A stretch of 64,000 nucleotides of DNA from Candidatus Aminicenantota bacterium (GTDB lineage Bacteria; Acidobacteriota; Aminicenantia; Aminicenantales; UBA8522), in contig JAFNEO010000021.1 in NCBI GenBank assembly GCA_017886205.1, positions 17,251-81,250 of the forward strand, in the 5' to 3' direction. Positions 8,260 through 16,359 of the stretch are shown piece by piece. The notes beneath the pieces are model-generated. The model had not been told where the DNA came from. It did no database searches and saw only the letters and a program-made list of their open reading frames with translations. How positions within the stretch are numbered: position 1 is the first letter of the stretch; every line of letters starts with the position of its first letter. The translations under genes were made by a program, and so were the position numbers.

Positions 8260-9693
8260 ATGAGCAAGATCGTTTTCATCGAACCGAAGGCTCCCAACCT
8301 GCACATCTTTTCGCGTTTCCCCTTGCCCCGGCTGGGCCCGATCATCCTGGGCACGATGATGAAGCAGCGGGGCTGGGAGGTGGAAATCTTCGTCGAGGAA
8401 CTGCGGGAAATCGACTTTGCGGTTATGGAATCGGCCGACCTGGTGGGGATCTCGACCATCACATCGACTGCGCCCAGGGCCTATGCCATAGCGGACAGGA
8501 TCAAGAAGCGGGGGATCCCGGTCCTGATGGGTGGGCCACACGTAACGTTCATGGCTGATGAGGCGATGGAGCATGCGGACTTTGTCATCCGCGGGGAGGG
8601 GGAACAAACCCTGATGGCCTTTATAGACGCTTGGGAAAAAGGCGGCAGCCTCTCTGAGATCTCCAACTTATCCTACAGAGAGAACGGCCAGGTCATCCAC
8701 AACGCCCTGCGGCCCTTCTTGAAAGACCTCGATCAAATTCCGTTTCCGGACCTCTCCCTGCTGAAATTGACGAGAAAGGGAATATCCAGGTTGAGAAGCA
8801 TTCCCGTCCAGACGAGCAGGGGCTGCCCATTCGGCTGCTCTTTCTGTTCCGTGACTAGCATGTTCGGCAAGAAATACCGGTTCCGCTCGACCGAAAATAT
8901 CATGGAGGAGTTGCGGCGCTACAATGAGCGGAAGAACCTCATTTTTTTCTATGACGACAATTTCACCGCCGACCGCAAACGGGCCAAGGAATTGCTAGAA
9001 GCAATGATCAAGGAGAGGTTCAAGTTCAAGTGGACGACCCAGGTGCGCGCCGACGTGGCCAAGGACCTGGAGCTGGTCAGGCTGATGAAGAAGGCCGGCT
9101 GCCATACGCTTTACATCGGGTTTGAATCGGTGAACCCGGAAAGCCTGAAAGCCATGAAAAAAAAGCAGACCGTCGAAGAAATGGCGGACGCCATAAAAGT
9201 CCTTCGCAAGAATCGGATCGGCATTCACGGGATGTTCGTCTACGGGTTTGATGAAGATGACTGGAAGACCGTCAAGCAGACGGTCAAATTCGCCAAGAGG
9301 TCAAAGCTGAACTCCACCCAGTTCCTCATCCTGACGCCTCTCCCCGGGTCAGAATTTTTTGATAAGGTGAGCCAGGAGAATCGGATCCAGTTCCGGGATT
9401 GGGCCCTCTACGATGCCCACCATGTCGTCTTCCGGCCGGCCCGCTTGTCTATTTTCGACTTGCAGCGGGCCCAGATCTTCAGCCATAAGAAATTTTATTC
9501 CCTCAAACAAATGATGAGAAAACTGATAAAAGGGAAATGGCTGGACGTAGGAATCGCCGGTTATGCCAGGAACCTGAACCGGGTCTGGCAGAAGAAGAAC
9601 GAGCTATATCTTAAGGCGATTCAGCTGCTCAAATCGAAGAAAGGGCCCAAGATATCAATCGACTACCGCGAAGAGGTCACCCTCGACCGCTAG
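8260..9693 (+). CDS. B12-binding-domain radical SAM protein
   Basis: 477 residues. The N-terminal 20-125 region is a Rossmann-like cobalamin-binding domain of the BchE/PhpK class (LVGISTIT, PVLMGGPHVTF, VIRGEGE), without a DxHxxG cobalt ligand. The radical SAM cluster motif CPFGCSFC has Cys189, Cys193 and Cys196. SAM-binding segments follow (FYDDNFTAD, VRADVA, YIGFES). The basic C-terminal 100 residues are family specific. Reaction unknown: methylation, cyclisation or rearrangement are all possible. It starts in TGAGATG directly after the MerR regulator and has no other partner nearby. Confidence 0.85.
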   Translation: MSKIVFIEPKAPNLHIFSRFPLPRLGPIILGTMMKQRGWEVEIFVEELREIDFAVMESADLVGISTITSTAPRAYAIADRIKKRGIPVLMGGPHVTFMADEAMEHADFVIRGEGEQTLMAFIDAWEKGGSLSEISNLSYRENGQVIHNALRPFLKDLDQIPFPDLSLLKLTRKGISRLRSIPVQTSRGCPFGCSFCSVTSMFGKKYRFRSTENIMEELRRYNERKNLIFFYDDNFTADRKRAKELLEAMIKERFKFKWTTQVRADVAKDLELVRLMKKAGCHTLYIGFESVNPESLKAMKKKQTVEEMADAIKVLRKNRIGIHGMFVYGFDEDDWKTVKQTVKFAKRSKLNSTQFLILTPLPGSEFFDKVSQENRIQFRDWALYDAHHVVFRPARLSIFDLQRAQIFSHKKFYSLKQMMRKLIKGKWLDVGIAGYARNLNRVWQKKNELYLKAIQLLKSKKGPKISIDYREEVTLDR

Positions 9694-9750
9694 ATTAGCT
9701 TCGGGAGAGAAAAGAGCTCCTCGCCTCGCTCTTGGGATGGCGCGAGTTCT

Positions 9751-10551
9751 TTAAATGCAGTGTCCGCCCGAGACCTTGATGACCTGGCCCGTCAGCCAGC
9801 GAGCCTGCTCTGAGGCGAGGAAGACGATGACGTCGGCGATGTCTTCGGGCGTCCCGACTCGTCCGAGGGGAATGTCGGGCAGAACTTTTTCCACCAGTTC
9901 AGCGCTCATCCAGCCGGTTTGAACCGGCCCCGGGGCGACTGTATTAACGGTGATCCCAAGATGCCCAACCTCCCAGGCGATGCCTCGCGTGTAGGCTTCG
10001 ATGGCCGCTTTGCTGGCTCCGTAAGAGATTTGGGTGCCAAAGGCCTGGGCGGCGTCTGTGCTGAGGTTGATTATCCTTCCCCAATCTCCGCCCCTCACCT
10101 TGTATCTTTTGACGAATTCCGAAATCAAGAGCACTGTCGCCCGCGTGTTCACTGCAAAATGACGCTCGATGTTTGATGCTGTCACCGAGAATATATTGTC
10201 GGGCAGTTCGCAATGGGCCGCATTGTTGACCAGGAGATCGACTCGGCCGAAAGCCTTTTCCGCCTCATCGAACAGCCCGGGAATGGCCTCGGGCACCATC
10301 AAATTGGCTTCCGCAATAATCGCCTTGCCACCTTTGTCCTTAATTTGCTCGGCCAATTCCAAGGCGCCTTGTTTGCCTGAAAAACCATAATATTCCGGCT
10401 GGAAAGGCTCCTCGATATCGATCTTTCGACCGAGATAGTGGATGACGACATTGGTCCCCTGGGCGGCAAAGGCCAGGGCAATCGTCTTCCCGATCCCCGT
10501 GTTTGCGCCAGTAATCAAGACCGTCTTATTTTTGAGCTTCGTGTTGATCAT
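9751..10551 (-). CDS. short-chain dehydrogenase/reductase
   Basis: 266 residues with a complete classical SDR set: TGANTGIG at 14-21, NNAA at 109-112, and the catalytic Ser164, Tyr177 and Lys181. The C-terminal segment WLTGQVIKVSGG is typical of FabG-like enzymes. A family insertion of about 20 residues (40-60, rich in Tyr, Glu and Pro) follows the second strand. An NAD(P)-dependent oxidoreductase of unknown substrate, convergent with the radical SAM gene. Confidence 0.85.
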   Translation of the reverse strand: MINTKLKNKTVLITGANTGIGKTIALAFAAQGTNVVIHYLGRKIDIEEPFQPEYYGFSGKQGALELAEQIKDKGGKAIIAEANLMVPEAIPGLFDEAEKAFGRVDLLVNNAAHCELPDNIFSVTASNIERHFAVNTRATVLLISEFVKRYKVRGGDWGRIINLSTDAAQAFGTQISYGASKAAIEAYTRGIAWEVGHLGITVNTVAPGPVQTGWMSAELVEKVLPDIPLGRVGTPEDIADVIVFLASEQARWLTGQVIKVSGGHCI

Positions 10552-10701
10552 ACTTCTTTATGCCTTGCGCCCTCTAAACATTTTAGCAGGCGAGTGATGA
10601 GAATTGAAAGCAATTTTATAAACAGGGATGATCCTTGAGAATGGATTTGGGTCCCGGACGTCTTAAAGAATGGCCCCTCGGACAAGATTTGGCCAAGACA
10701 T

Positions 10702-11022
10702 GTGATGTGTCCTATGCATGGAGTATACGCTGAAATTGTAATACAATTGTTTAATTTCGGCGAGGTTTATTATGTCGTCTTAAGAAGACATGGACCAGAA
10801 AAGGCGGAAGAGGTCGCGAGGGCCATCCAGGCGCTTCCCATCGGGATCGTCGATGTTGACCAGCCTTTGGCCAAAGAAGCGGGCCGATTCAAAGTCAAAC
10901 ATAAAATCTCCTACGCCGATTGCTTCGCCGCTGCCCTGACAAGGGTGAATAAGGGTGAGCTGCTTACGGGAAACAGGGAATTCGAGCAGCTCGAGAGTGA
11001 AATAAGAATAATCTGGATATGA
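10702..11022 (+). pseudogene. truncated PIN-domain (VapC-type) toxin remnant
   Basis: From about residue 18 onward (base 10756) the frame matches the C-terminal two thirds of PIN ribonucleases: FGEVYYVVLRRHG, then LPIGIVDVDQPLAKEAGRFK, ISYADCFAAAL and LLTGNREFEQL. The N-terminal strand with the first catalytic Asp is absent, and the last acidic residue is Asn (TGN instead of TGD), so two of four metal ligands are lost. No antitoxin gene adjoins it. A decayed toxin-antitoxin locus is the best reading; a frameshifted assembly is possible. Confidence 0.6.
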
Positions 11023-11066
11023 AGTTTCCCCATTTCTGCCAGAGAACCTCATTCAAAACTTTCCAC

Positions 11067-11095
11067 TTGACAAAGGCTTATCTCCGGCTTATTTT
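11067..11095 (+). promoter_or_regulatory. lexA promoter
   Basis: TTGACA (11067-11072), a 17-base spacer and TATTTT (11090-11095). Transcription would start at about 11102, almost on the chosen ATG at 11100, so the mRNA may be leaderless or translation may begin at the ATG at 11112. Confidence 0.5.
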
Positions 11096-11099
11096 ATAT

Positions 11100-11120
11100 A
11101 TGGTGAACAAAATGGTAAAC
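11100..11120 (+). promoter_or_regulatory. possible LexA-binding direct repeat
   Basis: The first codons of lexA contain two near-identical halves, ATGGTGAAC and ATGGTAAAC, 12 bases apart. On the minus strand they read GTTTACC and GTTCACC, i.e. GTTT-N8-GTTC, close to the GTTC-N7-GTTC direct-repeat SOS box of alphaproteobacteria. The position just downstream of the -10 suits autorepression. Regulatory use is inference. Confidence 0.3.
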
Positions 11121-11729
11121 AGGCTGCGCAAAGAGCTGACCCAGCGCCAGAGGAAGGCCCTCCAAGCCATCGAAAGGTTCGTCCTCGAGCACGGCTTTCC
11201 GCCGACCATCCGGGAGCTCGGGAGACGGCTGGGCATCGCAAACCCCTCGGCCGTCTTCAAGCACATCCTGAGCCTGGAGCGGAAAGGATACCTCAGCCGC
11301 GAGGGAGGGGAGCTGCGCCTCGCCGGGGGCCCTTCGCCGCTCGACATCCAGGTCAAGGTGCCCCTGGTCGGCGTCGCCCCGGCCGGCCGGCCGCAGGAAG
11401 TCTTCGACTCCCTCGGCGAGAGCGTGGATGTGCCCGAGTGGATGGTCGGCCGCCGCCGCGGCAACATCTTCTGCATCCGGGTGGCCGGGAAGAGCATGGT
11501 GGACGCCTACATCGACGACGGCGACCGCGTGCTCCTGGAGAGCACGAACACGGCCAACTCCGGCGAGATGGTGGTGGCCCGCCTGGACGACGGCTCGGTG
11601 ACGTTGAAGAGGCTCCGCCGGGAGAACGGCCGCATCCTCCTCGTCCCCGAGAACCCGGAGTTTGCGCCGGTCGAGGTCAAGGAGCTCCGGGTCGTCGGGA
11701 GGGTCATCGGTCTGCTGCGGAAGTACTGA
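11100..11729 (+). CDS. lexA: LexA-type SOS repressor
   Basis: 209 residues from the ATG at 11100 (a second in-frame ATG is at 11112; an upstream extension would precede the promoter). N-terminal winged helix: TQRQRKALQAIERFV, PPTIRELGRRLGI and an SAVFKHIL recognition helix. The self-cleavage bond Ala95-Gly96 lies in VGVAPAGRP, and the nucleophile Ser132 (AGKSM) and Lys170 (VTLKRL) are intact, so RecA-stimulated autocleavage is expected. It heads a run of three same-strand genes with the two polymerases and is the likely regulator of the cassette. Confidence 0.93.
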   Translation: MVNKMVNRLRKELTQRQRKALQAIERFVLEHGFPPTIRELGRRLGIANPSAVFKHILSLERKGYLSREGGELRLAGGPSPLDIQVKVPLVGVAPAGRPQEVFDSLGESVDVPEWMVGRRRGNIFCIRVAGKSMVDAYIDDGDRVLLESTNTANSGEMVVARLDDGSVTLKRLRRENGRILLVPENPEFAPVEVKELRVVGRVIGLLRKY

Positions 11730-11789
11730 GGGGATTGTTTGGCTGCGCTCACATGACAAGGGAGGAATGTCGTCCTTGAGGAGGCCGGG

Positions 11790-13013
11790 ATGAAGCGCCG
11801 TTCGATCGTCCACATCGACATCGATGCCTTTTTCGCGGCCGTCGAGGAGCTCCTCAACCCCGCCCTCATCGGCAAGCCGGTCATCGTCGGCGGCCTGCCC
11901 CACGAGCGGGGCGTGGCCTCGACCTGCAACTATGAGGCCCGCCGCTACGGCGTCCACTCCGGCATGCCCCTGCGCAAGGCCTACCAGCTCTGCCCGAACG
12001 GCCTCTTCATCCGTGGCAACTACCAGGTCTACCAGGCCTTCTCCGAGAAGTTCTTCCGCATCCTCCATGAGTATACACCCGACGTCGAAGAGGCCTCGCT
12101 CGACGAGGCCTACCTCGATTTCACCCGCTGCCGGCCGCTCTATTCGTCCTTCTCCGACGCCGCCCGGCAGATGAAGTCGCGCATCGAGAAGGAGACCGGG
12201 CTCAAGGTCTCGGTCGGTATGGCGCCCAACAAGATCCTGGCCAAGCTGGCCACCAAAAAGGCCAAGCCCGCCGGGTTCTTCGAGGTCGGGGAGGGCTGCG
12301 AGGAGGAGTTCCTCCGCGGTCTCGGCATCGAGAGCCTGCCAGGCATTGGGCCCAAGGCCCAGGTCGTCCTCCGGATGCTCAACATCCACAAGATCGGCGA
12401 CCTCTGGGGGATGCCGCGGCCGGCGCTGCGCTCCCTTTTCGGCCTCGAGGGCGAGGAGGTCTATCTCCAGTCGCGGGGGATCGACAGCCGGCCCGTGTTC
12501 ACGCCCACCGTCCCCAAGTCCGTCTCGCGGGAGACGACGTTCCTCGAGGACCTCTGGGACAGGCGGCTGCTCCTAGCTCATATGGCCTACCTCTGCGACC
12601 GGCTGACCCTCGGCCTGCGGCAGGAGCACCTCTTCGCCCACGTCATCGAGGTCAAGGCCCGCTACTCCGACTTCAAGACCGAAGTCAGGCGGCGCCTGCT
12701 CCTCACGCCCCTCCAGGAGATGGGCGGGATCTACCGGGTGGCCGAGGACCTTTTCCTCAATCTTTTCGCCTCGTCGCGTCTGGCCTTGAGGCTCGTCGGC
12801 GTCAAGGCCTCGGACCTGGTGAGGTCGAGGTCTCTGTCGCTCTTTGAGCCGTACTCGGACCGGGAAGAGCGACTGGGCGCGGCCGTCGACCGGGTGCGGG
12901 AGAAGTACGGGTTCGGCTCGCTCCTGACAGTCCGGGAGAGGATGCTCGACGCCGTCTACGCGTTCGAGCAGAGGCGCGGGTTCGTCCTCAAGACCGCCTC
13001 TCTGACGAAGTGA
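11790..13013 (+). CDS. dinB: Y-family DNA polymerase, Pol IV-like
   Basis: 407 residues, longer than E. coli Pol IV (351). The catalytic acids are present: Asp10 and Asp12 in HIDIDAFFAAVE, and Asp105-Glu106 in ASLDEAYLD. The YEARRYGVHSGMP finger motif and the ESLPGIGPKA helix-hairpin-helix follow. SLSLF at about 348-352 resembles a beta-clamp-binding pentapeptide, followed by a 50-residue tail. GAGGAGG precedes the ATG. Because the catalytic residues are intact it is a working translesion polymerase, unlike ImuB, which occupies this position in many lexA-imuA-imuB-dnaE2 cassettes. Confidence 0.9.
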   Translation: MKRRSIVHIDIDAFFAAVEELLNPALIGKPVIVGGLPHERGVASTCNYEARRYGVHSGMPLRKAYQLCPNGLFIRGNYQVYQAFSEKFFRILHEYTPDVEEASLDEAYLDFTRCRPLYSSFSDAARQMKSRIEKETGLKVSVGMAPNKILAKLATKKAKPAGFFEVGEGCEEEFLRGLGIESLPGIGPKAQVVLRMLNIHKIGDLWGMPRPALRSLFGLEGEEVYLQSRGIDSRPVFTPTVPKSVSRETTFLEDLWDRRLLLAHMAYLCDRLTLGLRQEHLFAHVIEVKARYSDFKTEVRRRLLLTPLQEMGGIYRVAEDLFLNLFASSRLALRLVGVKASDLVRSRSLSLFEPYSDREERLGAAVDRVREKYGFGSLLTVRERMLDAVYAFEQRRGFVLKTASLTK

Positions 13014-13033
13014 TTTGCGATGAAGTGTTACCG

Positions 13034-13073
13034 ATGTGTCCGAACACTGGTAACCCATGTCCCCGAACACTGG
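13034..13073. repeat. 17-bp imperfect direct repeat, possible IS-end remnant
   Basis: ATGTGTCCGAACACTGG (13034-13050) and ATGTCCCCGAACACTGG (13057-13073) differ at 2 of 17 positions and have a 23-base period, preceded by TGTTACCG. Such TGTTACC plus ATGTNCCCGAAC strings are reminiscent of the ends of IS481/IS21-type elements. No transposase frame is present, so this is at most a remnant. Confidence 0.35.
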
Positions 13074-13147
13074 CTGCGCATGAAGCCGGCCTGTATTCCT
13101 CCCCTCTGGCGGGGGAGGATGAAGTAGAGGGGGAGAGGGAATAGAGC

Positions 13148-16054
13148 TTGAGCTTGTTCGTTCCGCTGCGCCTACATTCGGTTTACAGCCGCGGCAAGGG
13201 GAGTGCCACGCTGGAGGAGGCGTCGGCGTGGGTTTCGCAGAAGAGGATGGCGGCCGCGGCCCTCACCGACATCGAGAACCTCTACGGCTGGGCGAAGTGG
13301 AAGAGGGCGGCCGAGGCGCGGGGGTTCCGGCCTCTTTTCGGCTGCGAGCTCGAGGTCGACGGCCGGACGTTCGTCTTTCTCGTCAAAAGCCGGGAAGGCT
13401 ACTGGAACTTGATGGAGATCTTCAATCAAAAGGGGAGGCGGCCGGTCGAGGAAGCGGCTGCGGAGGAAAGCGTAAAAAAGACGGCGAGCGGTGAAGGTTC
13501 GTCGGCGAGAGTTCAAGAAAGGGTCCGGTTGGCGACCGACGGCCTCGTCACTGTATATGTGCCCAGGGCTGAAGGCGTCGACGGGACGGGCCTTGATCTC
13601 GATTCATCGAGCGATGGCAATTTTTACTTGGGTTGTGATTTCGCCAATTTTCAGAAGACGATCGAGTGGGCCCGCGCCTACAACCTCCCGCTCGTCTGGG
13701 CCAACCCCATCAAGTTCATCCAGAGCCCGGAGCGCCTGATCCTTCTCCACGCCATCACCAAGAAAGTTCCTTATCCGCCGGAGAAGGACAAGCTGGCGGA
13801 GAAGACGGCACTCTTCGGCCCGGACCAGGAAACACTTGCCCTGAAGAAGTTCGGCTCCGCCGCCCAGGAGGCCTTCCGGCGGACGTCCGAAGTCGCCGAG
13901 AAATGCCGCTTCACCTTCGAGGGCATCGTGCCGCCGCTCCCCCCCGACCTTTTTCCGACGACGCTGCGCGAGCTCGTCATGGAGCGGCTCCACAGCGCCA
14001 AGGATTTGAGCTGGCGCGAAAGGCAGCGGGCCCGGCGCGAACTCGAGGTCATCGAGAAATCCGGGTTTGCACCCTACTTCCTCATCGTCCACGACGTCAT
14101 CGAGTTCAGCCGGCGCCACCGCATCCTCTACAACCTCAAAGGCTCGGGTGCATCATCCTACCTGGCCTACCTTCTCGGCATCTCTCACGTCAGCCCGATC
14201 GAATTTGACCTCTATTTCGAGCGCTTCCTCAACAGCGGCCGGAACGACCCGCCGGACATCGACCTGGATTTCGACTCCCGCCGGCGCGACGAGGTCCTCA
14301 ACTATGTCCTGAAGAAATACGGCCGGGGAGAAAAAACGGGAGGTGCCTTTGTCTGCAGCCTGAAGAACTACCGCGCCCGCTCCGCCCTCTACGAGACGGC
14401 CCGGGCCTTCGGCCTCCCGCCGGAGGAGGCGCGGTCGCTGAGCAACCGGATTCCCTTTTTCGCCGAGCCCGATTTCTTGAGACGCGATAAGCCGGCGGCC
14501 GGCCAACTCGAAATCTGGAAGATGGCCTCGGAGCTCGGCGGAGTTTACGCCGAGATCTCGCTCCATGTCGGCGGCGTCATCCTCACGCCCGCTGCGGCGA
14601 GCCGATACCTCCCGCTCGAGGAATCGGCCAAGGGGCTCATCATGAGCCACTTCGACCGGGACGCGGTCGAGGACCTTAAGCTCATCAAGCTCGACTTGCT
14701 CTCGGTGCGGGGGCTGGCGGCCATCTCGGAGACCAAGGAGAGGCTCAACCTCCGGAGCATTCCACCCGGTGACGCCAAGACCTACAAGCTGCTCCAGACG
14801 GCCCAGACCATCGGCTGCTTCCAAGTGGAGAGTCCGGCCATGATGAACCTCCTCCGCCGGATGAAGCCGGAGAATATCTACGAGCTAACCCAGGCCCTGG
14901 CCCTCATCCGGCCCGGGCCGACCGAGAGCGGGATGAAGGAGGCACTGCTCCGTGTCCGGGAGAAGAAACAGGCCTTCCGGGAGCCCCTCCTCGAGAAAAT
15001 CCTGCCCGAGACCGGCGGCCTTCTCCTTTACGAAGAGCAGGTGATGCAGGTGGCCGAGCGGGCGGCGGGGATGCCGCCGGAGGAGGGCGACCTCTTGCGC
15101 CGGTCCCTCAAGAAAAAGAATGGCACCCGGACGGTGCTCAAGGAGAAGTTCTTCAGGGAAGCACGGGAGCGAGGCTATACCGCGGCCGAGGTGGAGAAGC
15201 TCTGGACGACCATGGAGAAATTCTCCTCCTACTCCTTCAACAAGGCCCACAGCGCCTCGTACGCCGCCATGGCCTACCAGGCCGTCTATCTCAAGGTCCA
15301 TCACACCGTGCCGTATCTGGCGGCCGTGCTCAACGCCGGCGGCGGGTACTACATGCTGACCGAGTACATCGAAGAGGCCAAGCGCCGCGGCATCAATTTT
15401 TTAGGCCCTGATATCAACCGGAGTGGCCATTTATTTGAAGTCGAAGGGCCGAACATCCGGGTCGGGTTGACCTCGATCAAGGGGCTGGCCCTCAAGACAA
15501 TCGAGAAGATCATCGCTGAGCGCAAGGACAGCGAGTTCGCTTCGGTCGAGGATTTCCTGGCCCGCGTCCATCTCGGAAGAGCGGAGCTCCTGTCCCTCAT
15601 CAAGGCCGGGGTGTTCGATTCCCTGGAGCCGCGGCGGACGCGGCAGGTTTTGCGCTATTTCCAGGGGATCGAGGACATGGAGGAGGTGGCGGACATGAAT
15701 CCGCTCGAGAAGGCCAAGATGCTCGTCGACTCTCTCGGGTTCAGCCCGGGGCCGGATTCCCTCGAGCTTTTCGAAGGGAAGAGGCCGGAGCTCCGGGTCA
15801 AAGATTTGGGCCATTACTCCGGACAGCAGGTGGAGCTCGTGGTGCGTGTCGTGGATGCCCGGCTCAAAGACACGAACGGCGGCCGCAAGTATTTTTATTT
15901 ATTCGAGGATGAGACCGGGCTTCTTGAGGGGGTAGGGGAGAGGCGTTGTCTGAGCTTCGGACAGCCGCCCGTCTGCTGCCTCCGGGGCGAGGTCCGCCGC
16001 GACGGCGCCGGCATCGTTAAAATCCACAACTGCTCGTTTCTGAAGGAATTCTGA
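13148..16054 (+). CDS. dnaE2: DnaE2/ImuC-like DNA polymerase III alpha subunit with degenerate PHP domain
   Basis: 968 residues, clearly shorter than replicative DnaE (about 1160). No ATG fits; TTG 13148 follows a GGGAGAGGGA run and starts directly on the PHP domain. The PHP metal site is damaged: LRLHS has Arg8 where the first His is expected, and TDI replaces TDH (Ile42). The polymerase acids are intact (PDIDLDF, Asp370/372/374; KLDLL, Asp516). Helix-hairpin-helix and OB-fold regions follow, and the C-terminal tau-binding part is missing. Position behind lexA and a Y-family polymerase supports error-prone repair synthesis rather than replication. Confidence 0.85.
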   Translation: MSLFVPLRLHSVYSRGKGSATLEEASAWVSQKRMAAAALTDIENLYGWAKWKRAAEARGFRPLFGCELEVDGRTFVFLVKSREGYWNLMEIFNQKGRRPVEEAAAEESVKKTASGEGSSARVQERVRLATDGLVTVYVPRAEGVDGTGLDLDSSSDGNFYLGCDFANFQKTIEWARAYNLPLVWANPIKFIQSPERLILLHAITKKVPYPPEKDKLAEKTALFGPDQETLALKKFGSAAQEAFRRTSEVAEKCRFTFEGIVPPLPPDLFPTTLRELVMERLHSAKDLSWRERQRARRELEVIEKSGFAPYFLIVHDVIEFSRRHRILYNLKGSGASSYLAYLLGISHVSPIEFDLYFERFLNSGRNDPPDIDLDFDSRRRDEVLNYVLKKYGRGEKTGGAFVCSLKNYRARSALYETARAFGLPPEEARSLSNRIPFFAEPDFLRRDKPAAGQLEIWKMASELGGVYAEISLHVGGVILTPAAASRYLPLEESAKGLIMSHFDRDAVEDLKLIKLDLLSVRGLAAISETKERLNLRSIPPGDAKTYKLLQTAQTIGCFQVESPAMMNLLRRMKPENIYELTQALALIRPGPTESGMKEALLRVREKKQAFREPLLEKILPETGGLLLYEEQVMQVAERAAGMPPEEGDLLRRSLKKKNGTRTVLKEKFFREARERGYTAAEVEKLWTTMEKFSSYSFNKAHSASYAAMAYQAVYLKVHHTVPYLAAVLNAGGGYYMLTEYIEEAKRRGINFLGPDINRSGHLFEVEGPNIRVGLTSIKGLALKTIEKIIAERKDSEFASVEDFLARVHLGRAELLSLIKAGVFDSLEPRRTRQVLRYFQGIEDMEEVADMNPLEKAKMLVDSLGFSPGPDSLELFEGKRPELRVKDLGHYSGQQVELVVRVVDARLKDTNGGRKYFYLFEDETGLLEGVGERRCLSFGQPPVCCLRGEVRRDGAGIVKIHNCSFLKEF

Positions 16055-16077
16055 GATATTCCCCCAGATGCCGCGTC

Positions 16078-16236
16078 GTGACGGGCGGGGCCATCGTCGG
16101 CCACAACGTCACCAACTATGCCCGTGACATGCAGGATTACCTGGCCGCCATCCAAAACGATCCCGGACTCGAGACGACATTCGCAGAACTGAGCGCCGAG
16201 GGCATGTGCGTCAGCATAGTCCGCGGGCCAAGGTAG
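16078..16236 (+). pseudogene. C-terminal fragment of an O-methyltransferase-like gene
   Basis: About 52 codons starting near GTG 16078 read VTGGAIVGHNV, then NDPGLETTF and a final EGMCVSIVRGP before TAG. This resembles the last strand-helix-strand of SAM-dependent O-methyltransferases of the YrrM/CmcI type (GGxIVxxNV ... DGxxVS). The SAM-binding fold that should precede it is absent, since the fragment abuts the polymerase gene. A decayed 3' remnant is the likeliest reading; the match is short. Confidence 0.4.
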
Positions 16237-16285
16237 ATCCCCGGAGTCACGGCTGAAGCTAGCGCTGGAGCTCCGCTGGCCCTAT

Positions 16286-16314
16286 TTGACTTAGCCTTCC
16301 GGTTGCGAAAAAAT
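16286..16314 (+). promoter_or_regulatory. promoter of the tricorn-like protease gene
   Basis: TTGACT (16286-16291), a 17-base spacer, then AAAAAT (16309-16314), 46 bases before the ATG. The ten bases TTGACTTAGC also open the promoter of the S46 peptidase gene at 50408. Confidence 0.45.
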
Positions 16315-16359
16315 AGCGTCCTAAGTCGACGTGTCGATCTATTTGGAAAGAGGTGTTTC

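Noticed and set aside
11094..12389. 431-codon minus-strand frame across lexA and dinB
   Set aside because: Overlaps two well-supported genes and is rich in His, Asp and Gly codons typical of antisense GC-rich frames.
11790..13013. Calling the Y-family gene imuB
   Set aside because: ImuB lacks the catalytic acids; here Asp10 and Asp105-Glu106 are present and imuA is absent.
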